Assembly (NCBI GenBank): GCA_032718475.1
Contig: JAUCBJ010004156.1
Location: 48,539-112,538, forward strand
Length of the DNA: 64,000 nt
From: Nemertoderma westbladi
Taxonomy: Eukaryota > Xenacoelomorpha > Nemertodermatida > Nemertodermatidae
Reading direction: 5' to 3'
Both the position numbers and the translations under genes were made by a program. Position 1 is the stretch's first letter. Each line of letters starts with the position of its first letter. The notes under the pieces are model-generated. The model worked only from the letters and a program-made list of their open reading frames with translations. It was not told the origin of the DNA and searched no databases. Shown here piece by piece: positions 25,401 to 34,600 of the stretch.

Positions 25401-28155
25401 GGGTTATTGTAACTACTCGCCTCCACTCCACCAACTATAGCGGGTTATTGTAACTACTCGCCTCCACTCCACCAACTATAGCGGGTTATTGTAACTACTC
25501 GCCTCCACTCCACCAACTACAGCGGGTTATTGTAACTACTCGAATCCACTCCACCAACTATAGCGGGTTATTGTAACTACTCGCCTCCACTCCACCAACT
25601 ATAGCGGGTTATTGTAACTACTCGTCTCCACTCCACCAACTATAGCGGGTTATTGTAACTACTCGCCTCCACTCCACCAACTATAGCGGGTTATTGTAAC
25701 TACTCGCCTCCACTCCACCAACTATAGCGGGTTATTGTAACTACTCGCCTCCACTCCACCAACTATAGCGGGTTATTGTAACTACTCGCCTCCACTCCAC
25801 CAACTATAGCGGGTTATTGTAACTACTCGCCTCCACTCCACCAACTATAGCGGGTTATTGTAACTACTCGCCTCCACTCCACCAACTATAGCGGGTTATT
25901 GTAACTACTCGCCTCCACTCCACCAACTATAGCGGGTTATTGTAACTACTCGCCTCCACTCCACCAACTATAGCGGGTTATTGTAACTACTCGCCTCCAC
26001 TCCACCAACTATAGCGGGTTATTGTAACTACTCGCCTCCACTCCACCAACTATAGCGGGTTATTGTAACTATTCGCCTCCACTCCACCAACTATAGCGGG
26101 TTATTGTAACTACTCGCCTCCACTCCACCAACTACAGCAGGTTATTGTAACTACTCGCCTCCACTCCATCAACTATAGCGGGTTATTGTAACTACTCGCC
26201 TCCACTCCACCAACTATAGCGGGTTATTGTAACTACTCGCCTCCACTCCACCAACTATAGCGGGTTATTGTAACTATTCGCCTCCACTCCACCAACTATA
26301 GCGGGTTATTGTAACTACTCGCCTCCACTCCACCAACTATAGCGGGTTATTGTAACTACTCGCCTCCACTCCACCAACTATAGCGGGTTATTGTAACTAC
26401 TCGCCTCCACTCCACCAACTATAGCGGGTTTCACAAAAAAAGTGGAAATTTAGTATTTTATTAATTATTGTCTCATTCAAATTTTACGGGGTAGTATCAA
26501 TGTGATGTTGCTGGACACCACCTAGACCACAAGTGAGTCCATTGGGGCTGGACACCACCTAGACCACAAGTGAGTCCATTGGGCCCATTCTGGCCCATTG
26601 GTGAGACGAATCAAACGATCTAGGTGTTTTATCTTTCAATTTTATTTTTGAGAAATTGCCACACATTGAAGCACGTTTTACTCTTTATCTCTGCGACAAG
26701 TCCAACATAACACCAAAGGTATCTGGTGGTGTTATAATAAGGCATTATACTACTACTACTACTACTACTAGGTCGAGCGAACTCGGACAGTGGAAATGAG
26801 ATCCTTCCAGGCTTCCCGATTCTCCATAGTTTATGATTCTCCTGATTATACACATATGCATTTCCAGTTCCAAAATATAGACCAATCAGCTTTAGGCATT
26901 GGTGAGAAAATTAAGAACTTTTTTTTTGTAAAAAAGTGACATCTGTTTTTTTTTGTGAAAGTTGGTAGAGGCTTACACTGGTCTGAGACCAGCCTCCGCT
27001 ATGAGAAGACCGACAGACACAAACGAAGGCTGTACGACAGGGACCAAATGATTCATTATCATTATGGCACAATGTAATTCATCAAAACTTATATATTCAA
27101 TATCGAGGTCTACTTTACAAATTGATAACACAAACCTTATCTCCAATAAGACATAGATATTCCGCTTTCCGTTGTATCGCCGCTCTAGTCTCAACCTCCC
27201 CCGCATCTTTCTTCGCATTCTCGATATCCCCATCCAGTTCTACAACCTTCTCCTCGTTTCGCTTCTTCATTTCATCAAAGAGATTCCGATCGAATTGGAT
27301 ATTTAATGGTTTGGTAGAAACTTCCTTACAAAGCTCCTCATAAAATGGCGCCATGTCTGGATATATAAAACATTAATTTAATTGTGCCTACGTACTGGTA
27401 TGGTGGTACGTATATATTTAATGCTTGCTGGTTTGTGTTATCAGAAATTGAGGTACGGTACCTGATATTATTCTAGATCTGATCTTCAAAATAACATAAA
27501 TAATGTCAGACTATTCTTTACCACTACGGTAACCGTAACGGTGATGCCATAACTGCATAATGCAGAGCTGCAGAGAGCAGATAGAGGTACTGCTGTACTG
27601 GTAGGCCTATTTCTATGCCAAAACTTCGCAATTTGGGAATGTTATTATTGCTGTATTGTAAGTTCCATTCACCCTCCTGCCAATGCCATTAACTGCTTGT
27701 TAAAGGTGTTTAACGTTTTCGTTTGTTGTACTGTTGTATGGTTAGGTTAGCAGTGTAGCAGCAGTTCAGCAGTTAGTGGGTGTGGTGTACCGGTTAACCA
27801 TACAGCCATAGGCCCCTAATCAGCTAAATGCCAAAATAACAAACGATACCGGTACTTACTTAGGCCTACTTAGCTAAGGTCCGGTCTAACACGGTCCTGA
27901 CAGTAGGGCTAGGGCAGGTAGGGCTGTACAGCTGTAGGGAAGTCAGGCAGTAGGCCTACTGCAGTAGTACAGTAGTAGGGGTAGCCGGTCAGCCGGTAGG
28001 ACTACATTGTACATAATTGTCCCACCTTTGTCCATTATGTTAGCAACTATGGCTTCCCAAGCAGCAATCCCACCTCCTCTCTCCATTAACATAAACTTTA
28101 ACTGGGCGATCCGAAGATCGGGAATTTTGGGTAATCCTTCGCTGTCATCATCCAT
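7348..28155 (-). CDS. PSMD6: 26S proteasome regulatory subunit PSMD6/Rpn7 (spliced, last exon missing)
   Basis: Non-ATPase subunit of the 19S lid, which structurally supports substrate deubiquitination and degradation. Seven exons on the minus strand (28155-28026, 27356-27136, 13108-12963, 11062-10843, 10656-10548, 9461-9293, 7425-7348) have AG/GT borders and compatible phases. They join to 358 codons that align almost without gaps to the 389-residue human protein as recalled, leaving exactly the 31 C-terminal residues to find. Recognisable blocks include [14 protein letters not shown] (start), [24 protein letters not shown] (Rpn7 helical region), [11 protein letters not shown], and the C-terminal PCI domain with [11 protein letters not shown] and [12 protein letters not shown]. 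Intron 2 is about 14 kb and carries the 41-bp array. The N-terminal half is more diverged from human than is usual for this conserved subunit, so a diverged paralogue is possible. Identity is strong. Confidence 0.93.
7426..9292 (-). other. PSMD6 intron 6
   Basis: About 1.9 kb with no exon seen. It includes a reverse-oriented copy (about 9023-9072) of a dispersed motif with GGGGCGAGCCAC, which is also found at 17258-17310, 56099-56165 and 57476-57525. Confidence 0.6.
9293..9461 (-). CDS. PSMD6: PSMD6 exon 6 (PCI domain)
   Basis: Acceptor TATTTTAG, donor GATAG|GTAAGT (near-perfect); 169 nt. It encodes [44 protein letters not shown] and FID, the helical and winged-helix part of the PCI fold. 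Confidence 0.94.
9462..10547 (-). other. PSMD6 intron 5
   Basis: About 1.1 kb. Nothing recognisable is seen between the exon 5 donor and the exon 6 acceptor. Confidence 0.6.
10548..10656 (-). CDS. PSMD6: PSMD6 exon 5
   Basis: Acceptor TTTTAG, donor GCCTTAG|GTTAGC; 109 nt. It encodes [19 protein letters not shown] followed by [11 protein letters not shown], matching the family block around the start of the PCI domain. It ends with one base of a split Gly codon. Confidence 0.92.
10843..11062 (-). CDS. PSMD6: PSMD6 exon 4
   Basis: Acceptor TTTTAG, donor GATAAG|GTTGGT; 220 nt, ending in phase 0. It encodes [18 protein letters not shown] and [19 protein letters not shown], the most recognisable Rpn7 block. 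Confidence 0.94.
11063..12962 (-). other. PSMD6 intron 3
   Basis: About 1.9 kb. The short open frames here show no family resemblance. A tetranucleotide-like CAAACAAA stretch lies at 11520-11545. Otherwise nothing is seen. Confidence 0.55.
12963..13108 (-). CDS. PSMD6: PSMD6 exon 3
   Basis: Acceptor ATATCTAG, donor AAAAAG|GTGATG; 146 nt. It encodes [10 protein letters not shown], then [19 protein letters not shown] and the start of EKAKS. It enters in phase 0 and leaves with two bases, which the first T of exon 4 completes to Ser. It is 14 kb downstream of exon 2, across the 41-bp array. Confidence 0.92.
15115..15135. repeat. poly-C run of 21
   Basis: Uninterrupted C run within PSMD6 intron 2. 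A second C run of about 19 lies at 15889-15907. Both resemble the C/G runs that bound the MITE-like family at 5 kb and 58 kb, but no matching body was recognised beside them. Confidence 0.85.
15994..16305. repeat. two-copy tandem duplication, about 155 bp
   Basis: Two diverged copies in the same orientation, starting near 15994 and 16148. Each carries AAGCCAGGTGGTTTATA, ACGCAGTACTCGT, CATTAT.TGCCTC, TTGCG.TCGTCCTGTTTTG and GACGATCTTTATA in order. It is non-coding. Confidence 0.8.
16864..17310 (+). repeat. dispersed repeat, copy 1
   Basis: Matches 57119-57525 in the same orientation with many substitutions and indels. Shared blocks are GTTTAGATCAATTAAA, AATTTCCTTTAAAAG, CTTAGCTTCTCGAAGGCCAC, CCAAACAACATGTGTACCAA and the end block GCTAAGGCTCACT..CTTC.TGGCTCGCCC. 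Just before the end block is a 10-bp tandem repeat (ACGACAGAAC, about five copies, 17207-17250). It is probably a non-autonomous transposon; its class was not determined. Confidence 0.75.
19663..19702. repeat. inverted fragment of the 41-bp unit at the array edge
   Basis: GGAGGGCGAGTAGTTA is followed, after a short AT spacer, by TTAACTACTCGCCTCC. These are inverted copies with one extra G, so the array begins at a small palindrome made from its own unit. Confidence 0.85.
19686..26430. repeat. 41-bp satellite array (about 164 copies)
   Basis: Very uniform head-to-tail array. Each unit contains CTACTCGCCTCCACTCCACC followed by AACTATAGCGGGTTATTGTA. Recurring point variants are CGCATCC for CGCCTCC and ACTACAG for ACTATAG. 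One unit near 23490 is partly deleted. Long runs of identical units (about 21240-23160) point to recent amplification. It lies inside PSMD6 intron 2. Confidence 0.98.
26511..26584. repeat. 37-bp perfect tandem duplication
   Basis: Two adjacent copies starting CTGGACACCACCTAGACCAC and ending GTCCATTGGG, 37 bp apart (26511 and 26548). Confidence 0.9.
26748..26770. repeat. (TAC)n microsatellite
   Basis: About eight uninterrupted TAC units in PSMD6 intron 2. Confidence 0.85.
27136..27356 (-). CDS. PSMD6: PSMD6 exon 2
   Basis: Acceptor ATATCCAG at 27357, donor GATAAG|GTTTGT at 27136; 221 nt, leaving in phase 0. It encodes [10 protein letters not shown], then an acidic/basic helical stretch ([20 protein letters not shown]) and [10 protein letters not shown]. 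This is the part least like the human protein, although the length of the block is kept to within a few residues. Confidence 0.9.
27357..28025 (-). other. PSMD6 intron 1
   Basis: About 670 bp between the exon 1 donor and exon 2 acceptor. It is rich in TAGGCCTA-like and TACCGGTA-like words and CAG/GTA simple sequence (27880-28000). No other feature is seen. Confidence 0.6.
28026..28155 (-). CDS. PSMD6: PSMD6 exon 1
   Basis: Forty-three codons plus one base, from ATG at 28155 to the donor AAAG|GTGGGA. It contains [16 protein letters not shown], the conserved N-terminal block of Rpn7. The leftover G joins AC of exon 2 to make Asp just before the [10 protein letters not shown] block, which agrees with the family. 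Confidence 0.9.
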
Positions 28156-28540
28156 TATCCAGTTGTCTGGCTTTCTCCTGTCTGATTATATAACCTAGGC
28201 CTACGCCAGTACGCCTACTGCTGTACTGACCTACGCAGTTCACAGTTAGCCTACCTGGTTACAGGCCTGGCCAGCCAGTCCAGCAGTCAGCCAGCCGGTA
28301 GTCCTCACAGCTTCCACCAGTCCGGTATGGGGTAACACTGCAGACTGAACGACTGCACCAGCACCACCGTTCCAACAGTCAACTGCCTGACTTAGTACAG
28401 TCAGACAGTACAGCAGTAGTACAAGTAGTACAGTAGTATCAGAGTACTGGAGTACTGGAGTATCGCTATGCCTGTACAGCTGTATGCTGCTATGGCCTAA
28501 ACCCAGAAACCTGTAAACCTGTAAACTCTAAAAGCAGTAA
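28156..28540 (-). promoter_or_regulatory. presumed PSMD6 5' flank
   Basis: Sequence directly upstream of the exon 1 ATG. It has no clear TATA box and is rich in GCC/CAG words and imperfect AGTAC/CAGTAC repeats (28380-28460). The promoter role is inferred from position only. Confidence 0.3.
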
Positions 28541-28966
28541 AGATCAGGGATGGTTAAAACCTAATTTTTAAAAAAACAAAATTAGGTTTTTTCTTTAATT
28601 GAATAAAACCTTATAAAACCTAATAAAACCTAATAAAACCTAAAAAAACCTAATAAAACCTAAATTTTCATACAAAAATTAAGAAATTTTTCGAGAACCA
28701 ATGACTTAATTGCTGTTTTGAAGGTTGTAACACCCACTAAATCGACCATTGCGGTTTCATTGCGCCTATTCTCAAGTCTGTGAAGCAATTGCAAGTATGA
28801 CTTATTAACTTATAATAATCTCACCCAAATTATGGCAAAACTATCGTACACGTACAGTACTGCGTACTGCAGTTAGCCCCAAGACGTTACAGAAGGGTGT
28901 TTTTATTCTTTTTATGGGTGTAACTCGAAAAATCAACCCTCATTACCGATGGAATAAAAACTTTCA
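28541..28966. other. unassigned sequence with AAAACCTA repeats
   Basis: A small hairpin (AAAACCTAATTT against AAATTAGGTTTT) at about 28557-28593 is followed by a run of AATAAAACCT-type units to about 28665. The rest is unassigned. Confidence 0.6.
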
Positions 28967-28967
28967 C

Positions 28968-29036
28968 CCTTTCAGCCTTTAGGACTTGTTTATATCTTTA
29001 CTAAAGATATAAACAAGTCCTAAAGGCTGAAAGGTG
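28968..29036. repeat. near-perfect hairpin with one-base loop
   Basis: Arms of about 33 nt (TTTAGGACTTGTTTATATC against its complement) meet at a single C near 29003. No loop separates the arms, which suggests a recent inverted duplication or an assembly fold-back. It lies 20 bp outside the LINE target duplication. Confidence 0.85.
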
Positions 29037-29056
29037 CCACCCTGCTCCATAGCCCG

Positions 29057-29118
29057 GGAAATTCAAATGGTAAATGACGCAGTAAATTTTTGGCGGTTAA
29101 TTCAAATTGTTATCTTTA
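29057..29118. repeat. LINE target-site duplication, left copy
   Basis: 62 bp, from GGAAATTCAAATGG to TTGTTATCTTTA. It matches 32699-32761 except for one A in an A run. Confidence 0.92.
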
Positions 29119-29457
29119 TTCACTCCATGAGGCTGCCAAAGTACAAGATTATGCACTGGATGGTCCTCACGGCGAAAGCAATGTCCTGCAAAGCGGAGGC
29201 GATTTTGTTCTAGTGTCAAGCTTGGGGGAACCAATGAGACACCTCCAATGTTATATAGTGTCTGGTTGGAGATGTGTGCATTGTACTTGACACAATGAAC
29301 CCGGCGTAGCATTCTTGTGAATGTGCCATCCAGAGATTTGGTGTCCTCAGCAGTTAGAGCCCAGCATGGACTCCCGTAGAGGAGTACTGGAACTACTGCT
29401 GCTCTAAATAATCGGACCTTAAGTTTCCGATTAATTCTCGGTGACTTCCAAATCCTG
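29119..29457 (-). pseudogene. LINE ORF, part 3: C-terminal region, cut off
   Basis: Continues as LKVRLFRAAVVPVLLYG, then RMLRRVHCVKYNAHISNQ and RLRFAGHCFRREDHPVHN, typical LINE C-terminal blocks. It runs directly into the target duplication at 29118, losing about 40 residues and the 3' untranslated region that the copy at 34.6 kb retains. Confidence 0.88.
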
Positions 29458-30129
29458 GAAAGCCATATTCAAGGCTGCCCATGCCTTTCCCTTACGTATT
29501 CGAAGGTCCTCACCTGACTTCCGGATCCATGATCCCAGGTAACAGAAGTCATCCACATGCTCAAGCATACCATCTTTTGAGCTTATGCTCATCCGATCAG
29601 AGACTTGCTGAGGACTTTCAAAGTTAACTGTCAAAATTTTGGTCTTTCTTGAGTTAATAAAAAGACCAACACTAGAAGCAGCATGTTCTAATGAGCTGAG
29701 GAGCCGTTGGGCTCCCTCTAGTGATTCTGAGAGTACTCCTAAGTCATCAGCAAAGTCTAGATCAGTTAGGTACTTGGCAGGATTTCCTGGACTTCTGGAG
29801 CCAGTAGGTGGAGTTATCATCACCCCATCAACATTATGATGATCTAAGGACATGCGTAGAACATAGTCAACAACAATTATGAACAAGAATGGTGCAAGTG
29901 TGTCTCCCTGGAGAACGCCCCATAACACTTCAAATGGTTCTGTGTCACCGTCAACAGTAGACACAAATGTTGTCGAACCATCGTATACTGATCTGATTGC
30001 TGCAATAATTTCATCAGGAATCCCATATAATGAAAGTATGCTGAACATACGTGAGCGAGAGACTGAATCAAAGGCCTTGAACGAGTCAACAAAGATAACA
30101 TCCAGGTGCCTTTTTTGATAACTCTTCAA
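29431..30129 (-). pseudogene. LINE ORF, part 2: reverse transcriptase palm
   Basis: Carries catalytic motif A (FVDSFKAFDS), GVLQGDTLAPFLF and motif C as DFADD, so all three catalytic aspartates are present. A second frameshift near 29457 ends this frame; the thumb/C-terminal part follows in the third frame (next entry). Confidence 0.9.
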
Positions 30130-32266
30130 TTATCCTTCTAAGTGCCAAAATGGGCTCCATGTTCCCACGACCCTTACGGAACCCATTCTGATTTCCACGG
30201 AGCAGTCTCTCAATGGGATCCCTGATGCGATTTAATAGAATTCTATTGTATAGCTTTGCAGCAATCGAGATCAATGAGATTCCCCGAAAAGAACCATAGA
30301 GTGTTAGGTTGCCCTTCTTGGGAACTGGCACCAACTTATTTGTTTTCATTTCTTGTGGGACTCTTGTTGTTCGGTACATGTCTACTATGATGGGATAGAT
30401 GAGCTTTAAACACTCAGGTATTTTAAAGACCTCAGGGGGAACACCATCTACTCCACTGGCACGATTGGTCTTAATGCTCTTTGCAGCAGCCTTCACTTCT
30501 GCAAAGGAGATATCACCAATGGGAATATCTGGGAGTACAGACTCAGACACTTTTACTTCTATAAAGTTATCAGGCAATACCCTGTCATTATTGAGGAGCT
30601 TTTCAAAGTGGGCCTTCCAACCATTATTGAGGCGATCGGCTGGTGATTCAGCCTTAACCTTGGTGGTTGGTTGGCTTTTTCGACCAGCAAGCAAGTTGAT
30701 CGATCTCCATGCCTGGGATGATTGGCTGCTGTCGTCAGCATCATTGATGGCATCAACCTGTTGGTTTATTAGCTCCTGTAAATTAACAGAGTACTGCCTG
30801 TTCAGGGACCTAGATGCAGCCTTAACTGCATTCTTGGCCGCTGTAGTCTGTTTGAGTCGGGACTCTTTCTGCGCCTTGTAGAGGTCATTTCGGCACTTCT
30901 GAATTTTGTTGTCAGTCCAGGGGGCCCGTTTCCTGTTTCGAGGGTATACAGGAACTGTTTCTGCAGCTGCTAACTTAAATGCCTCAGTGAAGGCAGTATA
31001 GCCCTCACAGTGATCTGCCGCCTCAGAGGCAAGAACCTCATACCTGTTGCTCAGCTGTAGTGTGAAGCTGGATCTCACACTTGGCTGTTGCAACAGAGAG
31101 GACCAGTCATGCCGCGGCAAGGCAGATTTCGTTGTTCTGCTAGCACGCAGACTAAGTCTTACCTTGGCCACAATAAGGCGGTGATCACTGGAGAAGGGTC
31201 GTAGTGTAAATGCATTACAGTCTTGTATAGAGCTCCTGTATTTCCTACGAAACAGGATATGGTCTATCTGGGACTTGTGACCACTGGGTCCACTATGAGT
31301 CCATAGCTTTCCAGTTCGCTTCTTGAACTGGGATCCAGCCGAAAACAATCCATTTCCAGAGATAAAATCCTGAAGATGGACGGAATTTCGGTTAACACTA
31401 TTGCTATAGACCCAGGGCGATGTAGGTGATTGATGCAGACTTGCATTAAAGTCTCCCAGGAATGTTAAGAATGCATGCTGATCCACTCCATCAGTAGCTG
31501 CTTGTAGATTCTGGTAGAAATTTTCCACCTCCCCTACAGGGGCAACACTAGTTGGAGAGTAGCACACAATCAGAACCACCTTAGGAAACTTCTTAGCCAG
31601 TCTTCCAGAACATGAGAAGTGGCAACGGATGATGCGGTTAGAGATTTGGTCTATTTTGTCCAATGCTGCATGTGCAGTTGGATTCATCAATAGACCAATT
31701 CCACCATTGCCACTATCATCTGCTGAAGCGAGGGCGAGTCGCCAACCGCCCCCCATGTCCTTAATCAGAACCTCATCAGTCTGTCCAGTCTGCATTCGGT
31801 GCTCTTGAACACCCACTGCACTAAGAGAAAGCTTATCTGCCAAGGCAGTCAGCTCACCTCGTCGCATTGGGGACCAGAGTGTTAGGGTGTTTACTGAGGC
31901 TAGTCTAGTGACTTGCCTCAGATTCACCAATGGCTTTGTTGGTCGGGGTGGAACATGAGAGTAGCCTCCAACTCCAGAATCCCTCTCCCCCTCACAATCT
32001 GGCCTCCCTGGTGACCCATGGTTTGGGCCAGAAAGGTCATCAGGAAAGGGACTCAAAGAATCGTTTGCCGCTCTCTCTCCAGTAGGGGGTGAGACAGGCA
32101 GCCGGTCAGGAGATAACTGACGCCTGTGAGGCCGATTGTGTCCAGTCATTCCACTGGCCTCTAGTGGCTGGACCTCCGCATTACTAATGTAATCCATAGT
32201 GGGGGTTGGGGGGTGCTTTTTTGCCGAGTCAGCTCTCGGGGCAAATACCACACCCTGGTTTGCCAT
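30086..32266 (-). pseudogene. LINE ORF, part 1: endonuclease and start of reverse transcriptase
   Basis: 726 codons from ATG at 32266. Residues 1-110 are a Pro/Ser-rich leader. Residues about 120-370 are an APE-like endonuclease/phosphatase domain, with GVQEHR, GDFNASL and SDHRLIVAKV as its active-site blocks. Residues about 590-715 begin the reverse transcriptase (ASGVDGVPPEVFK, FRGISLISIAAKLYNRIL, QNGFRKGR). The frame is lost in an A run near 30110, and coding continues in the frame of the next entry. Confidence 0.92.
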
Positions 32267-32698
32267 TCCACAGGGTGGGTGTCGCAGTGGAGTCAGGTAT
32301 GAAGCCCATCACCCATATCTACTCTGGCGCACATGACCCACCATTGGCTGTGCAGCTCATCTGCTGGGTCATGCCCTGTACCCCTGCTGCCAGGTGCAGG
32401 TCGCGGTGAAGTGCACTCAGAGTGGACATGAGAACACTCTAATCCTGACCAGCCATTGGTAATCACCATCTGCCTGGCCAGGCCATATACCCCTGCAGCC
32501 AAGTATATGGGTCCTTACTTAATCCAGGACCAAGGGCGTCCTTATCCCAGAACGAAGGGGGTCCTAGTTACAGGACCAGATTTGCCCTAGTAAGAGGGTC
32601 TATGCAGCTACAGGTGGCACCTCCTTTATGCTGCATGGAGGTGGCAAGTTTTCTTGATCAATGACCTAGAATACCTGACCTGACCTGATCTCAAATTC

Positions 32699-32761
32699 GG
32701 AAATTCAAATGGTAAAATGACGCAGTAAATTTTTGGCGGTTAATTCAAATTGTTATCTTTA
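32699..32761. repeat. LINE target-site duplication, right copy
   Basis: 63 bp, matching 29057-29118 with a single-base length difference (GGTAAAATGA against GGTAAATGA). It marks the 5' end of the LINE. Confidence 0.92.
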
Positions 32762-34026
32762 GCACTTTAGATGATGAACTTACAAATTGAGAAACTGAGA
32801 AATCAGCCACTCCCACTCAGGCAATAGAAATAACCTCATTATATATTAGCCAATAGTATTGCATACGCCTGGCAATGTGTATATTTTATGACGAATTAGG
32901 AATATTAAATAAAAAGTAAAAAAACCCACAAACTTCAAAAAAATATAGTATCAGGACATTATGCCCAGTAGGAATAGTAGACATTATGGCCCGTAGGGCC
33001 ATCAAAGGACACAATTAAAACAAACAACAAACCAAAACAAATATAATATAATAACATGCTCTCAACAGTCAACATGCATGTATTTATCGCAAATCCTCAC
33101 CCTAAACCTAACCGCCATACACTAAATGATACCCGGTAACTGGACGAAAGCTAAAGCCTATGTTCTATAAGAAAATATATGACATATAACAAGCCGCCGC
33201 GCCGTTAGTCAGTGTGTCGTTTACCTTTTTTTAGGAATATTGGCACCCTGGTAATCCGATAAAAACAACCGGCATCTCATATGTAACTGACTGTGAAGTG
33301 GATACTAATTAAATAAGTTAGCAGGCAGGGAGCCCGAGTTCGTTTATTGAAGTGTTATTGGCACTCGTTTTTGTGGATTCTCAAATATCTACAAGATATT
33401 TTTATAAGAAAGTTTCTCTATAGCTGAGATAATATCGGTATATCTATTTTAGTTTATTGTTTTGGTTAGGGTTAGTTACATCACATTATTGCCATTTACT
33501 GCCTTTCCCAATTTCTCAGATAATGACTCGGGGTAGGTTACTTGACATTGAAAGTGTCACTTTGAAAATAACATTGTCGTTTTGCCTAAATCCTTCATAA
33601 TGGAAATTTGAATTTGAAAGCTTAATTTTTCAATCATGAGGAAGAGGGAGCCCTCGGAGTAATTCCTACTCCTCGAGTTAAAACAACCGGAAAAACAGCA
33701 AAATAAACGGGACGTAGGGCTAATTGCATGAAGTGATTCCTATTACCCGAGTAGCTGGCTGATTTCTGAGTTAGGCGAATTGTTTAAGTTCATGATCGAA
33801 GCGCTAGTAATATTACCCATATTACAGGATACGGTATACTGTAGTAGGAGTAGCTACATCTACTGCATGTGCACTGTGCAGTAGGTTTAGTGTTAGTAAA
33901 TAAGGTTATAGGTTGTAAAAATAATCGTGTGTATCACATGAATAATCACCACCTACCCTAGCCAATAATGTATCTGAAGCTAAAGACCCTGGTATTATTG
34001 TCTCCTCGGACATTCGATTCAGCGAA
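32762..34026. other. unassigned intergenic sequence
   Basis: No gene or known repeat was recognised. A short repeat pair (ACATTATG.CCC.TAG) lies at 32955-33000. Confidence 0.5.
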
Positions 34027-34218
34027 AATATTGCTTTACATCCAAGGCTAGAAAGACTAGCTACCTTGCTAGATGCAAGGACAACATTAGATGTCAGGAC
34101 AACAATGGGCCGAGCATAGAGTGCGAACAAGCCGAATTGAAATTTGACACTACGGTGACCAAGACCTCCGTATTTGGCAGCTAGTCTTCCTAGCCTTGGA
34201 TGTAATATAAGCAATATT
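34027..34218. mobile_element. fold-back/MITE-like inverted repeat
   Basis: Arms TACATCCAAGGCTAGAAAGA (about 34034-34053) and TCTTCCTAGCCTTGGATGTA (about 34185-34204) extend with small gaps to TATTGCTT and AAGCAATA at the outer edges. The hairpin is about 190 bp. No target duplication was identified. The ORF across it is incidental. Confidence 0.65.
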
Positions 34219-34600
34219 ACACTTAATTAATTATTGATTAATTAATTATTATAACATTAGTTTGTTCAAAAAACTGCTATCTGATATTGATTTGTTGCCC
34301 CACTGTCATGTCATGGCAGTTGGATAAAACTATGTTCGAAATCAACCCATATTTTACTCTCTCCTAAATTTGTACACAAACATAATTTTTATTCGAATTA
34401 ATTTGTTTTACTGTATGACGTGTGCCAATTGTTTTGCTGTATGACGTATGCTAAATTTTAATTTTTAAATTCTAATTTTAATGCTGCGGTATCTACTGTA
34501 TATCTACGTTTAACATATGATCAATTCACATTGTAGATCTATGTTAAATTTCTACTGATATATGCTGGTCAAGCAAATTAATTAATTACTTTAATTACAT

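Larger units (their letters stand above)
26431..27135 (-). other. PSMD6 intron 2, part 5' of the array
   Basis: No exon is seen. It contains the 37-bp duplication at 26511-26584, a TAC trinucleotide run at 26748-26770 and T-rich runs near 26920 and 26950. Confidence 0.6.
29119..32698 (-). mobile_element. APE-type LINE (RTE-like), 3'-truncated, 62-bp target duplication
   Basis: Non-LTR retrotransposon on the minus strand with one long ORF carrying an endonuclease then a reverse transcriptase. It has two frameshifts (near 30110 and 29457). Both ends abut copies of the same 62/63-bp host sequence, so it is a single insertion. Its 3' end stops inside the C-terminal coding region after WQPHGVN. 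The missing 3' part is present in the second copy at 34601-34833. The 5' leader (32267-32698) has no other ORF. The family looks RTE-like by single-ORF layout and C-terminal block; the clade is not certain. Confidence 0.92.

Noticed and set aside
26973-27135. Extension of PSMD6 exon 2 into a longer frame
   Set aside because: The conserved [10 protein letters not shown] block ends exactly at a GT donor, and exon 3 resumes in phase at 13108.
30399-30881. Plus-strand ORF of 160 codons
   Set aside because: Antisense to the LINE endonuclease/reverse-transcriptase ORF.
33906-34214. 102-codon minus-strand ORF
   Set aside because: It spans the fold-back repeat and shows no recognisable domain.
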